Shown one piece after another: positions 54,376 through 62,813 of a DNA stretch of 64,000 nt. The DNA is from JAFLCM01 sp046154665 (GTDB taxonomy: Bacteria > Planctomycetota > Phycisphaerae > Phycisphaerales > UBA1924). The translations under genes were made by a program, and so were the position numbers. Location: the NCBI GenBank assembly GCA_046154665.1, contig JBJXFG010000047.1:1-64000 (forward strand), read 5' to 3'. The first letter of the stretch is position 1, and each line of letters opens with the position of its first letter. Below the pieces are notes generated by a model. The model saw nothing but the letters and a program-made list of their open reading frames with translations. It was not told the DNA's origin and searched no databases.

Positions 54376-56193
54376 ATGTCGGGCATGTCCCGCCGGAGCA
54401 TGGACGCACTGATGAGCGGATTGCCCAGTCAAGGAGGATCGATCGGCGGCATGGAGATTCCCCTTCTGGGGACGGTTTCGTCGCGCGGACTGGGAGGCGG
54501 GCCCGGGGGCCGCGGCGTGGTCCGGGTGGACTTGAAGGAGCTGTTCAATCGCCCGCCGCCGGCGAGCCTTGAAGCCGAGATGAGCCTGCTGGGGGCGCTC
54601 TTGATCGATCCCAAAGCGATGGGCGACATCGTGCTCATGGTGCCCACGGGCGGGTGGTTCTACGACCAGAAGCACGCGGCGATTTATGACGCGATGGTGC
54701 AGCTCGCCGCCCGACACCACGGCGGCGACCTGGTCCAGCTCGCCGAAATCCTGCGCGACAAGCGCGTGCTCGAAGACGTCGGGGGGATCGACTACCTCTA
54801 TAAGCTCGCCAGCGAGACGATCTCCGCGGCCCACGCCAAGCACTACGCGCGGATCGTCCGAGAGAAGCACCAGCTGCGCGAGCTCATCCAGGCGGCGGGG
54901 ATGACGGCCCACGAGGCGTACCACGCGGCGGACCTGGGCGACGACGGCGCGAAGGAAGTGCTGGACCGCGCCGAGAGCCGGATCTTCAAGATCGCCGAGA
55001 ACGCGATCAACATGGACGTGGCGCGGCTGCCGGCGCTGCTGCAGGCCGAGCTCGACCGCATCATGGCGGACGAGGGCAAGTCGATCACGGGTGTGTCGAC
55101 GGGGTATCACGATCTGGATGAGCTGACCAGCGGTTTGCAGCGCGGGGAGATGATCATCGTGGCGGCCAGACCGTCGATGGGCAAAACTGCCTTGGCCTTA
55201 AACCTCGCGGAGCAGATCGCCTTCGGCGGCTCGCCGCACGATGCGCGCGGTCCGCGGACGCCGGTGGCGATCTTCTCGATGGAAATGTCGCGTCAGCAGC
55301 TTGTTCAGCGGCTCATCTGCGCCCGCTCGGGCGTTGACAGCCACAAGATGCGCCGCAACATGCTGAACCAGGAGGAGTTCCAGCGGGTGATCCACACCTG
55401 CTCGGAGCTGAACGAAGCGCCGGTGTTCATTGACGACACCCCGGGGCTGAGCATCATGGCGCTGCGGGCCAAGGCACGCCGGTTGGTCGCACAGTTCGAC
55501 GTGCGGTGCCTGGTGATCGACTACCTGCAGCTGATGACGGCGCCGCAGCAGGCGAAGGAGAACCGCCAGCAGGAAGTCAGCGCGATCTCACGCGGCGTGA
55601 AGGCGCTGGCGCGCGAGCTGAACGTGCCGGTGGTGTGTCTGGCGCAGCTGAACCGTGCCGCCGAGACGCGCGAGGGCCACCGTCCGCGGATGGGCGACCT
55701 GCGCGAGTCGGGCAGCATCGAGCAGGACGCCGACGTGATCGCGCTGCTGCACCGCGAGGACTATTACCACGTCGGCGACGACGCGTGGCTGAGCGAGAAC
55801 CAGGACAAGGTCGGCGTCGCCGAGCTGATCATCGCCAAGCAGCGCAATGGCCCGACCGACACCGTGAAACTGACGTGGGACCGGACGACGACACGCTTCC
55901 GCAACTACACGGCGAGTGGGTGGGGCGGGGCGCCCCCTCACGGCGGTGGGGGTGGGGGGGGAGGTGGCGGTGCGGGTGGTCGAGGCGGCGCAGGCGGCTC
56001 GACGGGTTCCGGCCCTGCGGCGTATCAAGCGGCGCGCCCGAGCCCGTTCGCCGCGGGGCTGCCGGCGGGTCAGGCCGGCGGCGGTTACGGCGGCTTCGCG
56101 CCCGGCAAGAAGACCGGGCCCGAGCAGGGCTTCCGCGATGGCGGCGGTCCCTCGCATCTGTCGGAGATGGCGGAGGATGATTTGCCGATTTGA
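54376..56193 (+). CDS. dnaB: Replicative DNA helicase DnaB
   Basis: Hexameric 5'-3' helicase of the replication fork. In 605 residues, after about 55 flexible residues, the DnaB N-terminal domain (PPASLEAEMSLLGALLIDPK) and the RecA-like motor with GEMIIVAARPSMGKTALALN (Walker A), FSMEMSRQQLVQRLICARSG, LVIDYLQLMTAPQQ (Walker B), RGVKALARELNVPVVCLAQL with NRAAE, and LRESGSIEQDADVIALLHRE are visible. No intein interrupts it. A Gly-rich linker and a variable tail of about 100 residues end it, with DDLPI last. Several in-frame ATGs exist (54376, 54385, 54400, 54412, 54451); the first is used. Confidence 0.95.
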   Translation: MSGMSRRSMDALMSGLPSQGGSIGGMEIPLLGTVSSRGLGGGPGGRGVVRVDLKELFNRPPPASLEAEMSLLGALLIDPKAMGDIVLMVPTGGWFYDQKHAAIYDAMVQLAARHHGGDLVQLAEILRDKRVLEDVGGIDYLYKLASETISAAHAKHYARIVREKHQLRELIQAAGMTAHEAYHAADLGDDGAKEVLDRAESRIFKIAENAINMDVARLPALLQAELDRIMADEGKSITGVSTGYHDLDELTSGLQRGEMIIVAARPSMGKTALALNLAEQIAFGGSPHDARGPRTPVAIFSMEMSRQQLVQRLICARSGVDSHKMRRNMLNQEEFQRVIHTCSELNEAPVFIDDTPGLSIMALRAKARRLVAQFDVRCLVIDYLQLMTAPQQAKENRQQEVSAISRGVKALARELNVPVVCLAQLNRAAETREGHRPRMGDLRESGSIEQDADVIALLHREDYYHVGDDAWLSENQDKVGVAELIIAKQRNGPTDTVKLTWDRTTTRFRNYTASGWGGAPPHGGGGGGGGGGAGGRGGAGGSTGSGPAAYQAARPSPFAAGLPAGQAGGGYGGFAPGKKTGPEQGFRDGGGPSHLSEMAEDDLPI

Positions 56194-56326
56194 GGCGGCA
56201 CCCCGTGCGTGTCCGGGGCGTGCGTGTTCGGGACGCCTCGCGGTACACTCCTGACGCCGGGGTCGGCGTCGCGCGCCGGGGTTGTTGCCCCGCCGCGAGA
56301 GGGCGACCCCGTCAGGAGCAGACCCG

Positions 56327-57985
56327 ATGTCGAGCATCCCTCCCATCTCGGCGGGCCCTACGGGCTTGGACACCCTAGACCCCGTCGGACGCCAGATCCC
56401 CGCCGGTTTCGACGTGAACACCGATCCCAGCAAGCACCCGCCTGGGCTTTTTCTGTTGTTCATCGTTGAGATGTGGGAGCGGTTCTCGTACTACGGCATG
56501 CGGGCGCTGCTGGTGCTGTATCTCATGGAGAACGCCGCCCGCGACCACAAGACGCAGTACGAGATCGTCAACCCCGGGCGCGGATGGCTGGAAGAGGACG
56601 CGAACGCGCTGTATGGCGTGTACACCGGTCTGGCGTATCTGCTGCCGGTGCTGGGCGGGTTCGTGGCCGACAAAATGCTGGGGACCCACCGATCAATGGT
56701 GCTGGGAGGGGTGCTGATCGCGCTGGGTCACATCGCGCTGGCGGTGAGCGGGATCGGGGAGATGGCCCACAACGCCGTCGGACTGAGCGTGTTCTTCTTC
56801 GGTCTGGCCACCATCATCATCGGGACGGGCTATTTCAAGCCGTGCGTGTCGACGATGGTGGGCCAGCTCTACAAGCCGGGCGACCCGAAGCGTGACGGCG
56901 GGTTCAGCATCTTCTACATGGGCATCAACCTGGGCGCGTTCCTGTGCGCGTTCGTGTGCGGCACGCTGGGGCAGCAGGTGGGTTGGCACTGGGGGTTCGG
57001 TGCCGCCGCGGTGGGGATGATGGCCGGGCTGCTGATCTACTTCTGGGGCCGCCCGAAGTTCCTGAAGAACATCGGCGACCCGCCGAAGGGCGCGTCGAAT
57101 CACGTGCCCTGGCTGATGGGTGCGTCGATCGGGGCGGCGGCGCTGGTGGCGGCGATGTACCACTTCGGGGCCATCCAGAGCATCTGGGGCTCGATCACCG
57201 GTGCCGTGTCCTCCATCGGCATCGCGTTCCCGATCGTCATCACCCTCGCGGTGGTCGGCGGCGTGGGGTGGTTCGTGTCCAAGCAGGACAGGGGCGACAA
57301 GGGCCCGGTCACGACCATCTTCATCTTCATGCTGTTCAACGCGTTCTTCTGGATCGCCTTTGAGCAGGCCGGCAGCACGCTGAACGTGTTCGCCGACAAG
57401 AGCACCGACCTTACCGTGCCCATGACCTCGTGGAAGATGCCCTCGACGTGGTTCCAGTCGTTCAACGCGGCGTTCATCATCCTGCTGGCGCCGATCTTCA
57501 CGTGGCTGTGGGGGGCGCTGGGTCGGATGAACCCGAGCCAGCCGGTGAAGATCTCGCTGGGTCTGCTGCTGGTCGGGCTGGGGTACATCCCGATGGTGTT
57601 CGCGTCGAAGATCCACGCCGAGACGGGCGTTCCGGTGTCGATGCTGTGGCTGTGCTCGCTGTACCTCGTCCACACGCTGGGCGAGTTGTGCCTCTCGCCG
57701 ACGGGGCTTTCGTATGTGACCAAGGCCGCCCCTGAGCGGTATGTCTCGTTGCTGATGGGCATCTGGTTCATCTCGTCGTTCATCGCCAACCTGGGGGGCG
57801 GGCTCATCGCCAGCCAGGTCGTCAAGGTCGAAAAGGGCGAGATCAAGATGCCCTGGGCCGGGATCATCGAGTTCGGCGGACGCGCCGACTACTTCTTCAT
57901 GTTCGTGGTGGTCAGCATCGCGGCAGGGCTCATCATCCTCGCCCTGACGCCCATCCTGAAGAAGATGATGCGACCGGGCACCTGA
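56327..57985 (+). CDS. POT-family proton-dependent peptide transporter
   Basis: A 552-residue MFS-type oligopeptide symporter (PTR2/POT) importing di- and tripeptides with protons. FIVEMWERFSYYGMRALLVL contains the ExxERFxYY motif of helix 1, and GTGYFKPCVSTMVGQLYKPG and FSIFYMGINLGAFLCAFVCG match the PTR2 signatures. Twelve or more helices. AGGAG lies eight bases before the ATG at 56327. A terminator follows the gene. Confidence 0.93.
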   Translation: MSSIPPISAGPTGLDTLDPVGRQIPAGFDVNTDPSKHPPGLFLLFIVEMWERFSYYGMRALLVLYLMENAARDHKTQYEIVNPGRGWLEEDANALYGVYTGLAYLLPVLGGFVADKMLGTHRSMVLGGVLIALGHIALAVSGIGEMAHNAVGLSVFFFGLATIIIGTGYFKPCVSTMVGQLYKPGDPKRDGGFSIFYMGINLGAFLCAFVCGTLGQQVGWHWGFGAAAVGMMAGLLIYFWGRPKFLKNIGDPPKGASNHVPWLMGASIGAAALVAAMYHFGAIQSIWGSITGAVSSIGIAFPIVITLAVVGGVGWFVSKQDRGDKGPVTTIFIFMLFNAFFWIAFEQAGSTLNVFADKSTDLTVPMTSWKMPSTWFQSFNAAFIILLAPIFTWLWGALGRMNPSQPVKISLGLLLVGLGYIPMVFASKIHAETGVPVSMLWLCSLYLVHTLGELCLSPTGLSYVTKAAPERYVSLLMGIWFISSFIANLGGGLIASQVVKVEKGEIKMPWAGIIEFGGRADYFFMFVVVSIAAGLIILALTPILKKMMRPGT

Positions 57986-58013
57986 GCACGAGAGCCAAGC
58001 GGATCGAAAGCAG

Positions 58014-58045
58014 AGCCCACGGGTCAAGCCCGTGGGCTTTTCTTT
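58014..58045 (+). terminator. Intrinsic terminator after the peptide transporter gene
   Basis: AGCCCACGGG and CCCGTGGGCT stem followed by TTTCTTTG. It lies between convergent genes and overlaps the approach to the dihydrouridine-synthase stop. Confidence 0.85.
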
Positions 58046-58047
58046 GC

Positions 58048-59298
58048 TCACGCTTCGATTGGCTGAGCAAAGCGGGGCTCTGTCGCGCGGGCGCGCTCCG
58101 GCGCTACTTCCGACTCCCACCCGCGTGAACGCAGCCCGCCCGCGAGGTATTCGTCGCAGGCGCGGTAAACGGCCGCCGCGTCGGGGGCTTCGCGGACCGT
58201 TTCCTTAAACGGCTTGCAGGGCGGCAGCTTCTTCGCAAACCAGGTCACGCGCCGGCGGATGTGGTTCATCGCGTAGTGCTCGCCGCGGTACTCGACCATC
58301 AGGTCGAGGTAGCGGCGGAGGATGGCGATTTTCTGAGCCTCGGAAGGCTCTTCGAGAGTGGCGAAGGGCGAATGGCGTGCGGCGCGTGGGTAAGGCGGGG
58401 TCAATCCGCTCGGCTCGTCGAGTGCAAACTCGGAGTCGCCGCCCCGCGTTTCCGCCCGCCAGTCGCCCGTCGCCGCTCCCCCAGCCGACCTTGCGGACAC
58501 CGAGGCTTGAAGCTGTGCCTCCCACCCCAGCCGAAAAATCCACGGCGCACTCAGCGCCCCGCGCCCGATCATCACGCCCGCGCACCCGGTCTGCTGCATG
58601 ATCGCGAGCACGTGCTCGGGCGTGGTGACGTCGCCGTTGCCGATGACGGGGATGCGTTCGACGGCCTCGACCACGCGGGCGATGCCCGACCAGTCGGCGC
58701 TGCCGGAGAACTTCTGCTCGGTGGTGCGCCCGTGCACTGTGACCGCGGCGATGCCGACCTTTTCGAGTTCGCGGGCGAGCGAAGGCGCGACGATGCACGT
58801 CGAGTCCCACCCCAGGCGCATCTTCGCCGTGACCGGCACACGCCCGCCGGTGGCCCGCGTGACGGTACCCACGATGGCCTCGGCCATCTTCACGGTGCTG
58901 TCGGGGCGGCACAGCAGCATCGAGCCGCCGTTCTTCTTGGTCACCTTGTCGACGGGACAGCCCATGTTGATGTCGATGACGGTGGCGCCGTGGTCGACGG
59001 CCCAGCGGGCACCCTCGCACATGATGTCGGTCTCGGCGCCGTAGAGCTGCATCCCGACCGGCTTGTCGGCGTCGTTGGTGCGAGCGAGGTCGAGCGATTG
59101 GGCGGTGCCGCGGAGAAGGCCGTGGGGGCTGAGCAGGTCGGTGCACGCGAGCCCGACGCCGCCCTGCTCGCGGCAGACGATGCGGAAGGCCAGGTCGCAG
59201 TAGTTGGCGATGGGGGCGAGCAGCAGGTTCGTGGCCAGGCGCACCGGCCCGATGGTGAGCGGCACGCCGAGACGGTGATTGTGCGGGTGGCGGCTCAC
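58048..59298 (-). CDS. tRNA-dihydrouridine synthase
   Basis: FMN enzyme that reduces uridines in tRNA D-loops; DusB-like by layout. 416 residues with LLLAPIANYCDLAFRIVCRE at the start of the TIM barrel, DINMGCPVDKVTKKNGGSML holding the catalytic Cys, and TVHGRTTEQKFSGSADW with IPVIGNGDVTTPEHVLAIMQ. Between APWIFRLGWE and the C-terminal helical domain there is an extra low-complexity stretch of about 70 residues (ASVSARSAGGAATGDWRAET, HSPFATLEEPSEAQ) not expected in the family. The GTG at 59298 follows a TAGAAT box (59304-59309) by five bases. Confidence 0.92.
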   Translation of the reverse strand: MSRHPHNHRLGVPLTIGPVRLATNLLLAPIANYCDLAFRIVCREQGGVGLACTDLLSPHGLLRGTAQSLDLARTNDADKPVGMQLYGAETDIMCEGARWAVDHGATVIDINMGCPVDKVTKKNGGSMLLCRPDSTVKMAEAIVGTVTRATGGRVPVTAKMRLGWDSTCIVAPSLARELEKVGIAAVTVHGRTTEQKFSGSADWSGIARVVEAVERIPVIGNGDVTTPEHVLAIMQQTGCAGVMIGRGALSAPWIFRLGWEAQLQASVSARSAGGAATGDWRAETRGGDSEFALDEPSGLTPPYPRAARHSPFATLEEPSEAQKIAILRRYLDLMVEYRGEHYAMNHIRRRVTWFAKKLPPCKPFKETVREAPDAAAVYRACDEYLAGGLRSRGWESEVAPERARATEPRFAQPIEA

Positions 59299-59345
59299 AA
59301 GCGATTCTAGGAAGTCTGCGTTTCGATGGTTGTTCAAGGCGGTTG

Positions 59346-59629
59346 CAACGCGGAGATCGCGGAGATCGCGGAGAAAGGCAGGAGAGATGAGAGGAGTTGT
59401 GTATGCACTGAAATTCTCTCTGTTCTGCAGGAAAGGCCGATCAACTTCCTCCCAAGAAGCAGCCGGCCGAAGCGAATCAGCGCTGGGTTCGGGGAGTGCC
59501 GTCCCAGAACGCGTGGGTGTCAAGCTCGATCGAAATGGGCTCCAATGGATGTGCGCTTTCGGCCCTCGGCCCGTGTCCTGCCTTCTCTCTGTCTTCTGTC
59601 TTCCTCCTCCGCGAACTCCGCGTTGAACC
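59346..59629. repeat. Gap flanked by inverted AACGCGGAGATCGCGGAGA repeats
   Basis: 59346-59382 is AACGCGGAGATCGCGGAGA with a second unit, and 59582-59629 holds the inverted form (CTCCGCGAACTCCGCGTT after CTGTCTTCTGTCTTCCTCC). No gene is supported in the 366-base gap 59299-59664. A third copy is at 29011-29040. Confidence 0.7.
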
Positions 59630-59664
59630 GCCTTTCCGGCGGCGTCACGCCGTAGGATCAGCCC

Positions 59665-61176
59665 GTGTACCAGGCCCTGCTCACACGTCGGTACCTGTTC
59701 AGCAAGGTGATGCCGCTGCTGGCTTCGCTGGCGGTGATGCTGTGTACCGCGATGGTGCTCACGGTGTGGAGCGTGATGGGCGGGTTCCTCTCGATGCTGC
59801 TGTCATCGGGTCGCACGTTCATCGGCGATGTCGCCATCGCCTGGCCCGTGGTCGGCATCCCGTACTACAGCGAACTGGTGAAGGAGATCGAGCAGGACCC
59901 CTTGGTCGAAGCGGCGACACCGACGATCGAGGCCCTCGGCCTGCTTGGGCTGCCCACCGGCGAATCGCGGACCGTGCAGGTCTTCGGCATCGAGCCCGAG
60001 GGCTACCAGCGCGTCACCGGGTATCACGAGCGCGTGTACTGGAAGCGGCTTGATGCGCCGCTGAAGAAAGATGTTGACGAGCGCGACCCGCGCCTCACGC
60101 TGCCCGAGGGTTTCGAGAACGATGCGCATCGGCTGGTGGAGCGCGACGCCGGCACCGGCGTGGAACTGCCCGGCATCATGCTGGGCGTCGAGGTCGCACG
60201 CTATAACCGGCGCACGCCCGAGGGCTTCATCGTCCCCGAGCCGGGGCTGTTCATGCCCGACCAGCAGGTGACGCTTACCGTGCTGCCGCTGTCGCAGCGC
60301 GGCGTGGCCATCAGCACCGAGGACCGACGCCTCCCCGTGGTCAACGAGTTCCGCACCGGGCTCTACGAGGCCGATGCCAACTGGGCCATCGTGCCCATCG
60401 ACGTGCTGCAGAAAATGCTCAAGCTCGACGCGGGCCAGCGCATCCCGAGGTCGCAGCGCAACGGCACCATCGAGATCGGCCCCGACGGGCGCGAGCGGCT
60501 GGTGCCGCCCAAGCCGATGGGCGTCGAGCCCGCGCGGGCCACGAACATCCTCATCAAGGCCAAGCCCGGCGTCGCGCCCGAGGTGCTCCGCGACCGCGTG
60601 CGCGAGATCTACAGGCGGTTCGCCGAGACCGACGACGAGCGCTTCAACGCCATGCCGCTCTCGAACCGCGTGCTGATCTTCACCTGGGACAGGAAGCCGG
60701 GCCTCGAGACCTTCATCGCCGCGGTCAAGAAGGAGACGGCGGTGGTGCTCGTGCTGTTCTCGTTCATCAGCCTGACGGCGGTGTTCCTGGTCATCGCCAT
60801 CTTCTGGGCGATGGTGAGCGAGAAGACCAAAGACATCGGCGTGCTGCGGGCCATCGGGGCGTCGAAGATCGGTGTCGCGTGGCTGTGGATCCGCTACGGG
60901 CTGGCGATCGGGATCGTCGGCTCGGTGCTGGGGGGGATGCTCGCGTACGCCGTGGTGCTGAACATCAACGCGATCCACGAGTGGCTGGGCAAGACCCTCG
61001 GCATCGTGGTGTGGGACCCGACGGTGTACTACTTCACGGATATCCCCGCGCGCGTGGAGCCGCTGCACGCGGTGATCGTGCTGTCGGGGGGCATCCTGTC
61101 TTGCGCCGTGGGCGCGATCATCCCGGCCCTGCGCGCCGCGACGATGGACCCGGTGAGGGCGTTGAGGTTTGAATAG
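59665..61176 (+). CDS. LolC/LolE-like ABC exporter membrane subunit
   Basis: MacB/FtsX-type permease of 503 residues: an N-terminal helix (MPLLASLAVMLCTAMVLTVW) followed by a periplasmic domain of about 310 residues and three C-terminal helices with VSEKTKDIGVLRAIGASKIG, the coupling segment of LolC/E proteins. Such proteins extract lipoproteins from the inner membrane together with LolD. The GTG at 59665 follows a TAGGAT box by six bases. The ATPase gene lies 130 bases downstream on the same strand. Confidence 0.9.
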   Translation: MYQALLTRRYLFSKVMPLLASLAVMLCTAMVLTVWSVMGGFLSMLLSSGRTFIGDVAIAWPVVGIPYYSELVKEIEQDPLVEAATPTIEALGLLGLPTGESRTVQVFGIEPEGYQRVTGYHERVYWKRLDAPLKKDVDERDPRLTLPEGFENDAHRLVERDAGTGVELPGIMLGVEVARYNRRTPEGFIVPEPGLFMPDQQVTLTVLPLSQRGVAISTEDRRLPVVNEFRTGLYEADANWAIVPIDVLQKMLKLDAGQRIPRSQRNGTIEIGPDGRERLVPPKPMGVEPARATNILIKAKPGVAPEVLRDRVREIYRRFAETDDERFNAMPLSNRVLIFTWDRKPGLETFIAAVKKETAVVLVLFSFISLTAVFLVIAIFWAMVSEKTKDIGVLRAIGASKIGVAWLWIRYGLAIGIVGSVLGGMLAYAVVLNINAIHEWLGKTLGIVVWDPTVYYFTDIPARVEPLHAVIVLSGGILSCAVGAIIPALRAATMDPVRALRFE

Positions 61177-61184
61177 GAAGGGAC

Positions 61185-61212
61185 TGAGGCACGAAGGCAC
61201 GGAGGCACGAAG
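61185..61212. repeat. AGGCACGA tandem-like repeat, copy 2
   Basis: GGCACGAAGGCACGGAGGCA type units between the two ABC genes, matching the tract at 8796-8835. Confidence 0.6.
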
Positions 61213-61237
61213 TGATGAGATGAGCCTGTAGCTCTTT

Positions 61238-61303
61238 CCGACTCCCGACTCCCGACCCCCGACTGCCCAAGCCCCACTGCCCACTGCCCTCTTTCCCCAC
61301 CTC
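61238..61303. repeat. ACTCCCG/ACTGCCC heptamer tract, copy 4
   Basis: ACTCCCG units, then ACTGCCC units and a C/T-rich end that runs straight into the start codon of the ATPase gene at 61307. Confidence 0.8.
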
Positions 61304-61306
61304 CCC

Positions 61307-62098
61307 ATGCCGCTCCTCGAAGCTTCAACACTCGTCAAGACTTACCGCCTCGGGCGTGTCGAGGTGCCCGTGCTGCGCGGCGCGTCGATCTCGGTCGAAG
61401 AGGGCGAGTGCGTCGCCATCCTCGGCGCGTCCGGCTCGGGCAAGAGCACCATGCTCCACATCCTCGGCGGGCTCGATCGACCCGACGTGCCGGGCAAGGG
61501 CCGACGCTGCGCCAAGTGTCGTTACGACACCCACGGCCTCACCGGTACCACATGCCCCGAGTGCGGGCGCGTGCTCGAGTCCGGCCATGTCGGCAATACG
61601 ATCCTCTATGACGGACGGAACCTCGCCTCGTACTCCGCCGCCGAGCTTGATCGCTACCGCAACCGCACCGTCGGCTTCGTCTTCCAGTTCTACCACCTGC
61701 TGCCCGAGCTGAACGTGCTGCAGAACGCCGTGCTGCCCGCGATGGTCGGCGTCGGGCGCTTCGGGTGGTCCCGCATCGCGTCGGACGTGCGCTCCCGCGC
61801 CTCGCAACTCCTCGACCGCTTCGGCCTCTCGCACCGGCTCAACCACCGCTCGGTCGAGCTCTCCGGCGGTGAGCGCCAGCGCGTCGCCATCGCCCGCGCC
61901 CTCATCAACCGCCCGCGCCTGCTGCTCGCCGACGAGCCCACCGGCAACCTCGACGCGGCCACCGGCGGCGCGATCCTCGACGCCATGATGGGCCTGCGCG
62001 GCGAGACGAAACAGACGATGGTGATCGTGACGCACGACGAACGCGTCGCCGCTCGTGCCGACCGTGTGGTGCGATTGAAGGATGGCGTGGTTGAGTAG
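61307..62098 (+). CDS. LolD-like ABC ATPase with inserted zinc ribbon
   Basis: ATPase of 263 residues, partner of the preceding permease. Walker A is LGASGSGKS (39-47), the Q-loop FVFQFYHLLPELNVLQNAVL, the signature LSGGERQRVAIARALINRPR, Walker B LLLADEPTGNLD and the switch TVIVTHDE-like MVIVTHDERVA. Right after the Walker A helix an insertion of about 35 residues (60-95) carries CAKCRYDTHGLTGTTCPECG: Cys68, 71, 83 and 86 form a zinc-ribbon pattern absent from LolD. It may sense zinc or bind a partner. The start codon directly follows a simple-sequence tract, with no Shine-Dalgarno site. Confidence 0.92.
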   Translation: MPLLEASTLVKTYRLGRVEVPVLRGASISVEEGECVAILGASGSGKSTMLHILGGLDRPDVPGKGRRCAKCRYDTHGLTGTTCPECGRVLESGHVGNTILYDGRNLASYSAAELDRYRNRTVGFVFQFYHLLPELNVLQNAVLPAMVGVGRFGWSRIASDVRSRASQLLDRFGLSHRLNHRSVELSGGERQRVAIARALINRPRLLLADEPTGNLDAATGGAILDAMMGLRGETKQTMVIVTHDERVAARADRVVRLKDGVVE

Positions 62099-62813
62099 AC
62101 GCGTGGCGGGGTTCCCGGCACGGTCCGTCATCGGGCGCATTCAATCCCCTGTGGACCATCTCGCCCAAACGCAAGCCGTCGTCAGCGCCGTCGAGCGCTT
62201 GCTGCATGAGCGCCGAGCCGATTCGCGACCAACGCTCGTCGGCATCTCGGGTATCGACGCCTCCGGCAAGTCCACGCTTGCCCGAGCGGTGGGACGGCGG
62301 CTGCGCGCGGCGGAGATGAGCGTGGCCGAGATCTCGATCGATTGGTTCCATACGCTGGCATCGCGGCGCTTCCTTCCGATGGAGCGTGGCCACGAGCCGC
62401 CAGAATCTCACGGCAGGCACTTCTACCAGAACGCTTTTCGCTGGGCGGAGCTGCACGAGCGGCTGATCGAACCCCTGTGCCGAACCGGCGGGTGCGACGC
62501 CGAGGTGGGTGTGCATGACATGCGCACCGACACGGTCTCGCCGAGGCGCTTCGTGCACACGGCGGTCCGAGTTGTTCTGCTCGAAGGCATCTTTATTTTC
62601 CGGCGTGAAGACGCGGAGCGACTCGACCTGCGGGTCTGGATCGATTGCCCGTTCGATCTTGCGCTGCGTCATGCCGTTGAGCGCAACCAGGAGGGATTGA
62701 CGCCGGGACTGATCCGGGCCGACTACGAGCGTGTGTATTTTCCCGCGCAGCGCCACCACATCGCCCGCGATCGACCCGCCGAGAATGCCGATCTGGTGAT
62801 CGCCGCGGATTAG
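62082..62813 (+). CDS. P-loop (uridine kinase-like) phosphotransferase
   Basis: A 243-residue P-loop kinase. TLVGISGIDASGKSTLARAV is the Walker A region, ISIDWFHTLASRRFLPMERG the substrate segment, and VVLLEGIFIFRREDAERLDL the Walker B-like strand of the uridine kinase/phosphoribulokinase group. RLLHAVERNQEGLTPGLI-like helices close the lid. It starts 17 bases before the end of the ATPase gene, so the two overlap; a later start is possible. The phosphate acceptor is not known. Confidence 0.75.
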   Translation: MAWLSRRVAGFPARSVIGRIQSPVDHLAQTQAVVSAVERLLHERRADSRPTLVGISGIDASGKSTLARAVGRRLRAAEMSVAEISIDWFHTLASRRFLPMERGHEPPESHGRHFYQNAFRWAELHERLIEPLCRTGGCDAEVGVHDMRTDTVSPRRFVHTAVRVVLLEGIFIFRREDAERLDLRVWIDCPFDLALRHAVERNQEGLTPGLIRADYERVYFPAQRHHIARDRPAENADLVIAAD

